Positions 23,644 to 32,072 are shown, numbered from the stretch's first letter. The stretch: 64,000 nt of DNA from Anaerolineae bacterium (GCA_026645815.1 JAPKMR010000005.1:1-64000), one strand, 5' to 3'. Notes: a model not told the origin generated them from the sequence alone. Translations and numbers: made by a program.

Positions 23644-24543
23644 ATGCAGGCGATTCCCAAATGGACCAGCGAGGGAGCCTGGTGGGATGGTGGTAGGCCC
23701 ACAGAGATTGGCGCACTCTTTGATCCCAGACGGCTTGAAACGCCAATGGATCGCCAGGAGCGGCGTTCCGGTGGTCGTCGCAGCCGTACCGTAACCACGC
23801 TCAAACGTGGGCGCTATGTGCGCGCTCGACCCTCGCCGCGTGACCCTTCTGACCTGGCACTCGATGCCACTCTACGCGCAGCTGCCCCTTTCCAGGAGCA
23901 GCGACGTATCCATCGCCCCCATGGTCCGGCGCTCCAACTCCGTTCGCAGGATTATCAGCGCAAGGTGCGCGTGCGGCGGGCTGCCAACCTGGTGCTGTTT
24001 GTGGTGGATGCATCGTGGTCCATGGCAGTGGAGGAGCGGATGCAAGCGACCAAGGGCGCGGTGCTTTCGCTACTTACCGATGCCTATCAACGGCGGGATC
24101 GTGTGGGGCTGATTGTTTTTCAGAAGGATCGGGCCATGTTGGTGCTGCCGCCAACAAATAGCGTGGACCTGGCACACAAACGGCTGGAAGACCTTCCGGT
24201 GGGCGGCAAAACTCCGCTTTCGGCGGGCTTGTGGCTGGCAGCGCACACCATCAAACAGGAGCTGCTCCGCCATCCAGACCTGGAACCGTTGATGGTGATT
24301 CTCACGGATGGTGCAGGGAATGTCTCTATGGGCGATATGCCACCCCAAGAGGAGGCTTACCTGTTGGCCGAGCAGTTGCGCGATGCCGAAGTGCGTTCTG
24401 TGGTCATCAACATGGAAGATGCACGTTTTGATCAAGGGCTGGCTCAAAGCCTTGCGGAGCATCTTGCCGGCGAGTGTTACAATCTTGCATCGCTTCAGGC
24501 TGATACGTTGCTACAGACCGTCCAAGGGGAACTTCGAAAATAA
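23644..24543 (+). CDS. chlD: VWA-domain chelatase subunit (ChlD C-terminal half; probably also made as a frameshift fusion)
   Basis: Read from ATG 23644 the protein is 299 residues. After a basic, Arg-rich segment there is a VWA domain with a full MIDAS set: DASWSM, the threonine in GGKTPLSAGL and VILTDGAGN. This is the second half of ChlD/BchD. The frame is open back to 23554 and encodes a Pro/Glu-rich linker ([20 protein letters not shown]), as expected between the AAA+ and VWA halves of ChlD. A -1 shift at 23569-23575 would give a 691-residue ChlD-size fusion. AGGAG at 23630-23634 also lies correctly for separate initiation at 23644, so both routes are possible. Confidence 0.88.
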   Translation: MQAIPKWTSEGAWWDGGRPTEIGALFDPRRLETPMDRQERRSGGRRSRTVTTLKRGRYVRARPSPRDPSDLALDATLRAAAPFQEQRRIHRPHGPALQLRSQDYQRKVRVRRAANLVLFVVDASWSMAVEERMQATKGAVLSLLTDAYQRRDRVGLIVFQKDRAMLVLPPTNSVDLAHKRLEDLPVGGKTPLSAGLWLAAHTIKQELLRHPDLEPLMVILTDGAGNVSMGDMPPQEEAYLLAEQLRDAEVRSVVINMEDARFDQGLAQSLAEHLAGECYNLASLQADTLLQTVQGELRK

Positions 24544-24599
24544 CACTCCCTAAAGTCGCGGCTTTAGCACTCTCCGCTGTGGTAAACTCGAGGACGCTG

Positions 24600-24625
24600 A
24601 ACACTTACTTGTTTTCATAAGTGTT
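24600..24625. promoter_or_regulatory. Inverted repeat upstream of pncC
   Basis: AACACTTA and TAAGTGTT (8-bp arms, 10-nt spacer) lie 26 bp before the start codon. A short hairpin CTAAAG-TCGCGG-CTTTAG at 24550-24567 precedes it and may end the chelatase transcript. The dyad may be an operator; no further evidence. Confidence 0.4.
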
Positions 24626-24650
24626 TATCAGGTTGCAAGTGGGAGGCACC

Positions 24651-25178
24651 GTGCTGGATGAGGCAGTTCGCATTGGAGAGCTATTGCAAAAACGCGCCTG
24701 GTGGTTGGCAGTAGCGGAGTCGTGTACCGCAGGATTGTTGAGCCATCTCATCACTGAAATTCCTGGCAGCTCGGCATATTACCTGGGTGGTGTTTTGGCG
24801 TATGCGGACACCATGAAACAGGCTTTGTTGGGAGTGCGTGCGCAGAGCTTGCAGCGGTGGGGCGCTGTCAGTGTGCAGGTCGCCTTGGAGATGGCTGAGG
24901 GCGTGCGTCATATCTCCGGTGCGGAATTGGGGCTAAGCATAACCGGCATCTCGGGTCCCGGGGGCGCCACACCGTTCAAACCAGTCGGGCTGACCTACAT
25001 CGCCTTAGCGGCGCCCGGCGAACGGCGTGTGTGGCGACAGATCTGGTCCGGCGATCGCTCGTTCAATAAGCTGGCTTCAGCGCGGGTTGCCTTGCACTAT
25101 GCCTGCGCTTATCTTTCCGGTTCCGCTGTAGGCGCGCTTTCTGTTGACGACGCCACGGCTCTTTGTTCCGCTCTCTGA
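24651..25178 (+). CDS. pncC: Nicotinamide-nucleotide amidohydrolase (PncC/CinA C-terminal domain)
   Basis: The 175-residue protein is a stand-alone CinA C-terminal domain, which deamidates NMN to nicotinate mononucleotide in pyridine-nucleotide salvage. The family marks are VAESCTAGLLSHLITEIPGSS, YYLGGVLAYADTMKQALLGV, AVSVQVALEMAEGVR and LSITGISGPGGATPFKPVGLTYIAL. The GTG at 24651 follows GGGAGG; an earlier GTG at 24621 has no ribosome-binding site and lies in the dyad. Its last 70 bp overlap the convergent MBL gene. Confidence 0.92.
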   Translation: MLDEAVRIGELLQKRAWWLAVAESCTAGLLSHLITEIPGSSAYYLGGVLAYADTMKQALLGVRAQSLQRWGAVSVQVALEMAEGVRHISGAELGLSITGISGPGGATPFKPVGLTYIALAAPGERRVWRQIWSGDRSFNKLASARVALHYACAYLSGSAVGALSVDDATALCSAL

Positions 25179-26035
25179 GCCGCCGCTTCCAGGCGTTGGG
25201 CGCGTTTCTGGTTTGCCAGTAGCTCTAATGCCTGGCGCAGGGTCTTGTGGATAGCTGACCCTCGTGCCGCGTGGGGAAAGAACACCTGCTGCAAATCGGT
25301 TGTGGCTTGAGCCATACCCTCGCTACTGTCGGCTTTGCGTGCCAATCGCCCGGCGGCATGCTCCAGAGCGTGCATAAGTTCCTGTTGGGTTTCCAACTCG
25401 CCCCGTGGAATTGGTCCCGTCCCTCGTCCGGGCACAATCCACTTGAGGTCTTTACGCCTGGCAAACACTGTCAAAGTCTTGAGCCAGGCGCTAAAGTCCG
25501 ATGTGTAGCGCAAGTCTGGAGGTTGACCGACGACCACTGTATCTCCGGCAAACAGCATTTTGTGCTCCTGCAGGGTCAACATCAGGCTGCCCGGCATGTT
25601 GCCGTTAAGAGTTTCAAATCTCAACGGCGGTGTGGTGTAGTGCAGGTACAGGGTTTGGTTAAGAATCAGGGTAGGGTGGCGTGGTTGCAAGTCCGCGAGC
25701 GCTTCAGCCTCGTCGGGATAAGCCTGCCCGATACCGTGCAGCATTTCGGCCCAGGTTTTTTCATCGAAAGCGGCAAGACATTGCGCCGTGGCTTGCGTCA
25801 CGATCATGGGAATGGGAACCAGTGCGGCGCCGGTCAGCCTCTCGGGTTGTGCGTCGCTTAGTACCAGCAAACGCGGCTGTCCCCATGAGTCGCTGAGCTC
25901 TTCCAGCCAGATTCGCGCCTGGCTAGGTTGGGGAGGCATATCAATGGCAATCACACCACGCTCGGTAACAACAACCCCGAGGTTATAGGGTGAGAAGCGG
26001 TCTTCCAGGTAGATGTTGGGTGCAATTTCCTGCAT
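25109..26035 (-). CDS. MBL-fold protein lacking all metal-ligand histidines
   Basis: The 308-residue protein keeps the metallo-beta-lactamase fold landmarks: VVVTERGVIAIDMPP, LFAGDTVV and a late VPGRGTGPI. The ligands, however, are gone. The canonical THxHxDHxxG segment reads SDAQPERLTG, the GHTPGS histidine segment reads NGNMPGS and the last GHG reads GRG; only the Asp of GD remains. The C-terminal third is helical and Ala/Glu-rich. It is therefore unlikely to be a zinc hydrolase and may be a binding or regulatory protein. It is 12 bp after the AlaX gene and overlaps pncC tail to tail. Confidence 0.8.
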   Translation of the reverse strand: MQEIAPNIYLEDRFSPYNLGVVVTERGVIAIDMPPQPSQARIWLEELSDSWGQPRLLVLSDAQPERLTGAALVPIPMIVTQATAQCLAAFDEKTWAEMLHGIGQAYPDEAEALADLQPRHPTLILNQTLYLHYTTPPLRFETLNGNMPGSLMLTLQEHKMLFAGDTVVVGQPPDLRYTSDFSAWLKTLTVFARRKDLKWIVPGRGTGPIPRGELETQQELMHALEHAAGRLARKADSSEGMAQATTDLQQVFFPHAARGSAIHKTLRQALELLANQKRAQRLEAAAQRAEQRAVASSTESAPTAEPER

Positions 26036-26047
26036 TGTCTTCCTCGA

Positions 26048-27247
26048 TTAAATCTCCATACTCAGAACTTTGTTGAGGACTTCAAGTGCTGCTTCGGGCG
26101 CACCAAGAGGCACGCCTCCTTGTGCAGTTATGGGCGTTCCGCCTCCACGCCCGCCGAGCTCTTTAGTGGCTGCGCGCATGCAAGCGCCCGCATCCACCTT
26201 CTCCAGGTCGTCGCTGCGGGTGCAGATGAGTCGCAGGTTCTCTCCCTCTGCGACCATCAGGAAGGCAACTATGAGGGGCAATTCTCGTAACTGCCGCGCC
26301 AGGGCCTGAATCTCGCTAAAACTGCGTGTTTCCCAATATTTCACGATGCGCCGTGCTCCGTTGAGCACCGGGGTCGCTTGCCAGAGCTGTTGTGCTTCGA
26401 TCTCGGCAACCATTTGCTGGCTTTGTTGCTGACTGCGCCGCAACATGCGAATCTCCTCTTGCAGTTTGGCGACAGCGTCCGCGAAATCATCGCTTCCGGC
26501 ACTGAGCTGTAGGCTCAACCGTTGGAGGATCTGCAACTTATGGCGATAATCGCGCAGCGCCCGCATCCCGCAGAGGAAAGTGACCCTTACGCCTCCCTTA
26601 TAGCGCTCAATCGCGGTGAGTTTCACCAGGCCTATTTGCCCGGTAAAGGGCGTATGCGTGCCGCCACACGGGCTGGCATCATAGCCCTCGACCTGCACGA
26701 TACGGATGACGCCATGAACCTGCGGTTCGCGGCGTAGATTGAAATCCGCCAGTGCATCCTCGCCCACCAGGTGAACTGCCACGCGGCGGTTTTCCTGAAT
26801 AATGCGATTGACCTCTTCCTCGACGCGAAAGGCTTCCTCCCAGCTCAATTGTGGCAGGTCGAGGTCCACAGTGTTGATGGCTGTCCCCATATGTACTGAG
26901 AGCGTATTGGCCTTTAGCAATCGCATAAAGGCTGCAGAAAGCAGATGCTGACCGCTATGCTGCTGCATATGATCGAAGCGCACCTCCCAATCAATGCTGC
27001 CCCGCACACTGCTGGCATCTAGCGGCTTTTCCAGGAGATGCCAGATTCTGCCCTCAGCATCACTCCAGACATCCCGTACTGCAATATCATTGATGGTGCC
27101 CACATCATGCTGCTGACCGCCAGACGTGGGGTAGAAGGCAGTTCGGTCCAGGCACACTGCCGGTCCCTGTGGTGTCTCTTGCTGTAACTCCACGCGAGCA
27201 GTGAAATCCTTGCTGGTGACATCAGTGTAGTAGAGTTTCTCGGTCAT
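26048..27247 (-). CDS. Alanyl-tRNA editing protein (AlaX-L type with DHHA1 domain)
   Basis: The 399-residue protein resembles the editing half of AlaRS. It has FYPTSGGQQHDVGTI, the zinc motif HSGQHLLSAAF, the second zinc motif CGGTH, a coiled-coil segment (about 245-275) and a C-terminal DHHA1 domain with GGRGGGTPITAQGG. Such AlaX proteins hydrolyse mischarged Ser- or Gly-tRNA(Ala) in trans. It begins 11 bp after the histidine kinase stop and belongs to that minus-strand run. Confidence 0.92.
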   Translation of the reverse strand: MTEKLYYTDVTSKDFTARVELQQETPQGPAVCLDRTAFYPTSGGQQHDVGTINDIAVRDVWSDAEGRIWHLLEKPLDASSVRGSIDWEVRFDHMQQHSGQHLLSAAFMRLLKANTLSVHMGTAINTVDLDLPQLSWEEAFRVEEEVNRIIQENRRVAVHLVGEDALADFNLRREPQVHGVIRIVQVEGYDASPCGGTHTPFTGQIGLVKLTAIERYKGGVRVTFLCGMRALRDYRHKLQILQRLSLQLSAGSDDFADAVAKLQEEIRMLRRSQQQSQQMVAEIEAQQLWQATPVLNGARRIVKYWETRSFSEIQALARQLRELPLIVAFLMVAEGENLRLICTRSDDLEKVDAGACMRAATKELGGRGGGTPITAQGGVPLGAPEAALEVLNKVLSMEI

Positions 27248-27258
27248 GCCACATTGCC

Positions 27259-29457
27259 TTAAGTGAGTTCGGGGGGGAGGGTGCGCGGAAGCGTGAAACT
27301 GAAGGTGGCGCCTTCGCCGGGTGTGCTGTCAAGCCAGATGCGACCGCCATGGGCCTCGATGGCGAGCTTGCAGAAAGCAAGACCTACACCCGATCCCTGG
27401 ATTTGTCCCGTGGCAGAGCCGCGCGTATACATATCGAAGATATGTTCCTGTTCGTTGAGAGGGACGCCAGGGCCGTTATCGCGCACAGAGAACTTGAACT
27501 CGGCATCATTAGCGACCATATCCAGGTCAATGATTCCGCCATTGGGTGTGAACTTTATGGCGTTGCTGAGCAGGTTCACAAACACCCGGCGCAGCAGGTC
27601 CAGGTCTCCCTGGATCATGGGTGGGGCAGAGGGCAGGTTCATGTTGAGCGTTTGCCGCCGGTGCGTCAGCATGGGTTGGCTGATTTCCTCCGTTTCATGG
27701 AGCAATGTCGTGATATCGAAAGCTGTAATGGCCAGAGGACGCTCACCTTGCCGGAGCCGTGCTGTGTCGAGGATGGTATTGATCAGCCGGTCCATGCGTT
27801 GGGCGCTGCGCAGGCTGATTTGCAGTAGCTGTTCGATGGGCATGGTAAGGTCTTTTTGTTGCCATGCGGTGCGGATCAATTCGATGCTGTTGATGATGCT
27901 ATTCAATGGCCCGCGCAGATCATGGATGATCATATTTGAGAGCTGCTCGCGCATAGTCTCTAGCGCCACGCGATCGGTGATATCGTGTGCTAGCCATTGA
28001 AAGCTGGGTTCCGGACGATATTGAGGCAACGCCGTGAGATGCGCTTTGAAGGTGCGATCCTGCGCTTCAACGATGGGGAGGGTGTATTCCCAGATATGCC
28101 GCTTCTGTGTCTGGAGCGCCACTTTGGCTTCAGCAAAACCGTCGCCGGCAAGTCCCATCGCGGTCAGTGCATCCTGTGGTGAGGCTTCGGCGATGCCTAA
28201 CAGCGCTTGTGCTTCCTGATTCAGGTCCAGAGCTTTCCCGGCTTCATCCAGAATGATGATGGGGTCCAGATTGAGGTCAAATAGCTGCTGATAGCGTGCT
28301 TCAGCGTTATAGACCTGTTCGAAGAGTATCGCATTCTGGATAGCCGGTGCGGCCAGGTCGGCTAGCGCCGACATAATCTCGCGTGTTTCCCGCACCTCCA
28401 TATCCTGCGCCGGGTTCACCATCTCGATGACCGCAACCGTGCGGTCTTTCTGGGTGACTGGCGCAGCGTAGATAGCTTCGGTGCGAAAACCGGTTTGCTG
28501 ATCGGTTTGGACGTGAAAGCGCTTATCGGCATACGTGTCAGGCACCCACACGGCCTCACCGTGTTCTGCAACCCATCCGACAATGCCCTTGCCGGGTGGC
28601 AGATGCAATCCGACCATCTGATCCGCAACCTGACCTGAGGCGGCTTGAAAGGTGGTGCTTCCATCGGCATTGACCAATGCAATGGAAACAGCCGCAGGTT
28701 GGAAATATTTCAGGGTCAGATTGAGCAGCTGTTGGAGGACTTCCTCACTGTTGAGCGTGGCACTGAGCGTCCTTGCCGCCTCCAGCAGAAAGGACTGGCG
28801 CGCGGCGCCACGTTGCGCCCACTCGGAGAAATGGGCATTGCGCAGGGCGGCAATGATATACTCTGTGATAGCACGCGCCCAACGTCGGTCGGTATCGGAG
28901 AATTGCTGAGGACGCTCGCCGAAGAGCATCAGCACCCCTAAGCGTTCGCCTTTAGAAGTAAGGGGCATTCCCAACCAGCTACGCCACGGCAGGTTGGCTG
29001 CTGGGGATTGCGTTTCTGGTGTTGTGCCCGAATCGCTAATGTAGGTCGGCTGTTGTGTGCGGAAGGCTTGTGCTGCTGGGTTATCCCCTTGTAGAGCAAT
29101 CACCGGATTGATGGGCAACTCGCTGGCGCGCCCAAACCAGGTTTTGGCGCGCAGGGTTTCTCCCTCAGTCAGAAAGATCGCCGCAGCATCGAAAGCGACA
29201 ATCTTTTGCATCTGGCGCAGAATCAGGTTGAACACTTCGGTCGGGTCAGCGGTGCTGAAACTGGCGTGGGCGAGCGTGGTCAACACCTGTTGGATGATGA
29301 CCTCTTTCGCGGCTTCAGTCTCTATTGGCTCGGCTTGGAAGCCTTGCTGCACTCGCGTCCAAAGGCTTTTGAGCCGGTCAGATATGCCCGGATCGTCATC
29401 CTTCCGGTGCGGCGGCGGTCCTGCTGTATCTTGAGGCGTACTGTTCTGTGGTTTCAT
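27259..29457 (-). CDS. Sensor histidine kinase (GAF-GAF-PAS-HisKA-HATPase), orphan
   Basis: The 732-residue kinase (from ATG 29457, GAGAG 7 nt upstream; ATG 29475 is an alternative) has no TM helix. A first GAF domain spans about residues 60-210 (FDAAAIFLTEGE) and a second about 225-385 (PAAVSIALVNADGS, GKGIVGWVAEHGE). A PAS domain follows (RYQQLFDLNLDPIIILDEAG), then HisKA with the phospho-acceptor in MIIHDLRGPLNSI, and the ATPase with VNLLSNAIKFTPNGG, RDNGPGVP and GSGVGLAFCK. Cytosolic GAF input suggests a small ligand or redox state. No response regulator is adjacent. Confidence 0.92.
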   Translation of the reverse strand: MKPQNSTPQDTAGPPPHRKDDDPGISDRLKSLWTRVQQGFQAEPIETEAAKEVIIQQVLTTLAHASFSTADPTEVFNLILRQMQKIVAFDAAAIFLTEGETLRAKTWFGRASELPINPVIALQGDNPAAQAFRTQQPTYISDSGTTPETQSPAANLPWRSWLGMPLTSKGERLGVLMLFGERPQQFSDTDRRWARAITEYIIAALRNAHFSEWAQRGAARQSFLLEAARTLSATLNSEEVLQQLLNLTLKYFQPAAVSIALVNADGSTTFQAASGQVADQMVGLHLPPGKGIVGWVAEHGEAVWVPDTYADKRFHVQTDQQTGFRTEAIYAAPVTQKDRTVAVIEMVNPAQDMEVRETREIMSALADLAAPAIQNAILFEQVYNAEARYQQLFDLNLDPIIILDEAGKALDLNQEAQALLGIAEASPQDALTAMGLAGDGFAEAKVALQTQKRHIWEYTLPIVEAQDRTFKAHLTALPQYRPEPSFQWLAHDITDRVALETMREQLSNMIIHDLRGPLNSIINSIELIRTAWQQKDLTMPIEQLLQISLRSAQRMDRLINTILDTARLRQGERPLAITAFDITTLLHETEEISQPMLTHRRQTLNMNLPSAPPMIQGDLDLLRRVFVNLLSNAIKFTPNGGIIDLDMVANDAEFKFSVRDNGPGVPLNEQEHIFDMYTRGSATGQIQGSGVGLAFCKLAIEAHGGRIWLDSTPGEGATFSFTLPRTLPPELT

Positions 29458-29484
29458 GATCGGTCTCTCATACAATAATCACGT

Positions 29485-30123
29485 TCAGTCGAAAGTAACC
29501 ATTTCCTTGCCCTGCAACCGTTCCATAATACGCTCGCTGATCATGCTCAGGTGATCGCCATTAGCCACGAAGTCCAGACGATCCGCGGGCACGGTGAGAA
29601 CCGGGCATAGTGTAAAGGATTGGAACCAGGCTTCGTAGAGGGCATTGAGTTGGGCTACATAATCGGCGCCGATCTGGCGCTCATAGCTGCGATCACGGTG
29701 TTGGATTCGCTCGATCAATGTTGGAAGCGAGGCGCGCAAGTAGATGACCAGGTCCGGTGGTGGCAGAATGGATGTAACTGCTTCATACAGGTCGCGGTAA
29801 GTGTTGAAATCGCGCGGTTGCATCGCCCCGCGCAAGAACAGATTTTGTGCGAAGATTTCAGCATCTTCGTAGACGGTGCGGTCCTGAATGACCGAGTTGG
29901 GGCGATCCAGCAACTCGCGATGGTGGCGCAAACGGCGCGCCAGGAAAAAGACCTGCGAATGGAAGCTCCATTTCTCCATGCTCTCATAGAAATCAGCCAG
30001 ATAAGGATTGTCAACCACGCCTTCCAGAAAAGGTTCCCAGCCCAGTCGCCGGCTTAACAACGTCGTGAGCGTGGTCTTTCCTGCGCCGATGTTTCCGGCA
30101 ATGGCAATATAGTATTTTTTCAT
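29485..30123 (-). CDS. Deoxynucleoside kinase
   Basis: The 212-residue protein is a dNK/dGK-dAK-type kinase: P-loop AGNIGAGKTTL, the FLEGVVDNPYLADFYESMEKWSFHSQVFFL block, the ERS-type DRTVYEDAEIFA, IYLRASLPTLIERIQHRDRSYE with the lid arginines, and LNALYEAWF. It phosphorylates deoxynucleosides for salvage. The next gene upstream, 15 bp away, is a paralogue; such pairs act as heterodimeric deoxyadenosine/deoxyguanosine kinases in some Firmicutes. Confidence 0.92.
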   Translation of the reverse strand: MKKYYIAIAGNIGAGKTTLTTLLSRRLGWEPFLEGVVDNPYLADFYESMEKWSFHSQVFFLARRLRHHRELLDRPNSVIQDRTVYEDAEIFAQNLFLRGAMQPRDFNTYRDLYEAVTSILPPPDLVIYLRASLPTLIERIQHRDRSYERQIGADYVAQLNALYEAWFQSFTLCPVLTVPADRLDFVANGDHLSMISERIMERLQGKEMVTFD

Positions 30124-30138
30124 CAGGAGTACCCGAAG

Positions 30139-31035
30139 TTATCCTTTCATAGAAATACCGGCGCGATGTGCCAACGTGGTCAATGCCGCCAGTGCAGTCA
30201 TCAATGCCTGCTCCAATTCCGCGGACGTTCCGTCCGGGCTGATGGGTGGGTGTTGCGTGAGCGCCCCGCCAATTTCACCCACTGCCTGTGTCAGCGCGAG
30301 GAAATCCCCAAGAGCTTGCCAATTGCTTTCACATTGGGCTTCAGCGGTCCTGATAGGTAGACTCCAGTTGAAGTGTGGTATGGTTTCCACTTCTGGACTC
30401 AAGAGGCTGGGCTGATGCGTACCCGCTAATGCCGCGAGAATGCGATTTTCGATGAACTCCAAATCTTCTGATGCACGCACGAAGTTCAGCGAGTCCGTAT
30501 CAATGACCAGCAGCGGAGCCTCAGTGTAGTTGTTGAATAATCCCTCATAGCCCTGGCGCAAGGCCTCGATATAGCCGCGATCCATGTGCCGCTCGTAGGG
30601 CCGGTCTCGCATGGCAATACGCTCCATGAGCGTATCCAGGCTGGCGCGTAAATAAACCACCAGGTCAGGTTTGGGTGTATTCTCAGCCAGGGCTTCATAC
30701 AGGCGATCGTACATCGTCAATTCCTCGCCTGTGATATTGAGATGGGCAAACAATCGGTCCTTGGCGAATAAATAATCTGCCAGCACTGCACCTTGTCGCT
30801 GGTGTGCTGCCAATAGCTGCTGTTGGCGATAGCGACTTAACAGGAAAAAGATTTGTGTCTGGAATGCATAGCGAGCACGATCGCTGTAGAAATCAGATAG
30901 AAAAGGGTTCTCTTCAAAGGCTTCGAGAATGAGCATCGCCTGGAACCGTGGCTGCAAAAGTCGCGCCAATGTGGTTTTGCCTACGCCGATGACTCCCTCA
31001 AACACGATGGAAGAATGATGACCGGCAGTATTCAC
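30139..31035 (-). CDS. Deoxynucleoside kinase with C-terminal extension
   Basis: From the GTG at 31035 (AGGAG 7 nt upstream) the protein is 298 residues. The kinase core contains GVIGVGKTTLARLLQ, FEENPFLSDFYSDRARYAFQTQIFFL, VVYLRASLDTLMERIAMRDRPYE and VIDTDSLNFV. About 80 residues beyond the normal end follow a SLLSPEVETIPHF linker and form a helical tail of unknown role. The frame extends to 31125, but that part overlaps the promoter. It leads the tandem kinase operon. Confidence 0.9.
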   Translation of the reverse strand: MNTAGHHSSIVFEGVIGVGKTTLARLLQPRFQAMLILEAFEENPFLSDFYSDRARYAFQTQIFFLLSRYRQQQLLAAHQRQGAVLADYLFAKDRLFAHLNITGEELTMYDRLYEALAENTPKPDLVVYLRASLDTLMERIAMRDRPYERHMDRGYIEALRQGYEGLFNNYTEAPLLVIDTDSLNFVRASEDLEFIENRILAALAGTHQPSLLSPEVETIPHFNWSLPIRTAEAQCESNWQALGDFLALTQAVGEIGGALTQHPPISPDGTSAELEQALMTALAALTTLAHRAGISMKG

Positions 31036-31120
31036 TTCACGACTCCTGTGTGGGATGACAAGTGATGATGTGTACGCTGCGAGAAAAGTGACGCGTTTGG
31101 GTGATCCCGTATCGAGTTTA

Positions 31121-31148
31121 AGCATACCCTTATTGTGTCAAAAGTCAA
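31121..31148 (-). promoter_or_regulatory. Promoter of the deoxynucleoside kinase operon
   Basis: On the minus strand TTGACT, 16 bp and TATGCT place transcription start about 80 nt before the GTG start of the upstream kinase. Confidence 0.55.
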
Positions 31149-31179
31149 GATTTTATTTTTCTCCTTTTTATCTATTAAA

Positions 31180-31207
31180 TTGACATTTTTATAGAATATG
31201 TTACAAT
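31180..31207 (+). promoter_or_regulatory. Promoter of the thiol-redox cluster
   Basis: TTGACA (31180-31185), a 16-bp AT-rich spacer and TACAAT (31202-31207) precede the PDO-type gene by about 55 nt. It is divergent from, and 31 bp away from, the kinase promoter. Confidence 0.7.
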
Positions 31208-31261
31208 GCATCTACTTGCCGGACTAAAATCACGGCTTATTCTTTGCGGAGGTAGGTTACG

Positions 31262-31909
31262 ATGTCTTTGCTGAATGATGAAATTCGTGGACAGGTCAGT
31301 GAATTGTTCGATGGGATGCCCAATGTAGTTCGTCTGGTTTTCTTTAAGTTGGCCGAGGATCAGTGCGAATACTGCAGTGTGATTGAGGAGCTTATTACGG
31401 AGCTGGCGGAGACCTCTGCTAAAGTTGTGGTGGAGACTCACCTGCTGGATGCCGATAAGGACGCTGCCGCGGCTTATCGCATTGATAAGGCCCCCGCGTT
31501 GGCGATTGTGGGCGAAAAAGACTATGGTTTGCGTTTCTTTGGTCTCCCCGCCAACTATGAGTTCTCCACGCTGATTCATGGGATTCAGGCAGCGGGGCAC
31601 GGCGCTCCCGCTCAATTGGACGAGGCGACCTTGAATTATCTCGCCGCACTCGACAAACCTGTTCACTATCAGGTTTTTGTGACACCGAGCTGCCCGTATT
31701 GTCCTGGAGCCGCTGTACTTGCCTATGATATGGCGGTCGCTAGTGAATGGGTGCATGCCGAAGTGGTTGAAGCTTCTGAATTCCCGGATATTTCGGATCA
31801 CTATAGCGTTATGGGTGTGCCTCTCAACATTATCAACGAGACCGGACGGGTTGAGGGTCGTGCACCGCAGAACATGATTGTCGAGACGATCAAGTCGGTG
31901 CTGGCATAG
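31262..31909 (+). CDS. Protein disulfide oxidoreductase with two thioredoxin-like domains (PDO type)
   Basis: The 215-residue protein holds two thioredoxin/glutaredoxin folds, each with a CxxC: CEYC near residue 39 and CPYC near 144, the second followed by the cis-Pro segment VMGVPLNI. This is the layout of archaeal/thermophile PDO and of the AhpF N-terminal module. It would pass electrons from the thioredoxin reductase encoded next to peroxidases or protein disulfides. A GCGGAGGTAGG stretch precedes the ATG. A hairpin at 31939-31973 follows the gene. Confidence 0.9.
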   Translation: MSLLNDEIRGQVSELFDGMPNVVRLVFFKLAEDQCEYCSVIEELITELAETSAKVVVETHLLDADKDAAAAYRIDKAPALAIVGEKDYGLRFFGLPANYEFSTLIHGIQAAGHGAPAQLDEATLNYLAALDKPVHYQVFVTPSCPYCPGAAVLAYDMAVASEWVHAEVVEASEFPDISDHYSVMGVPLNIINETGRVEGRAPQNMIVETIKSVLA

Positions 31910-31938
31910 CCAGAAAGGATTTGAGAGGTCTTGAATGG

Positions 31939-31973
31939 GGAGGTCCGGTTCTTTTACCGGGCCTCTCTCTTTA
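31939..31973 (+). terminator. Intrinsic terminator after the PDO gene
   Basis: GAGGTCCGG and CCGGGCCTC pair (one G-U) around TTCTTTTA and are followed by TCTCTTT. It may be a partial stop, since redox genes continue downstream. Confidence 0.65.
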
Positions 31974-32038
31974 AAACCTTCTCACCGGTTGTGCAGGCGC
32001 CCGGCAGCCCGGGTACGTTTATCCGGTTCAACCTGGAA

Positions 32039-32072
32039 AGTGTTTTGGGCGCGCTGCGCATCCAAAAACACT
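32039..32072. repeat. Palindromic element (H7)
   Basis: AGTGTTTTGGGCGCGC is opposed by GCGCATCCAAAAACACT with two imperfections. It matches the GTGTTTTxGG family and lies between two genes of the same orientation. Confidence 0.75.
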
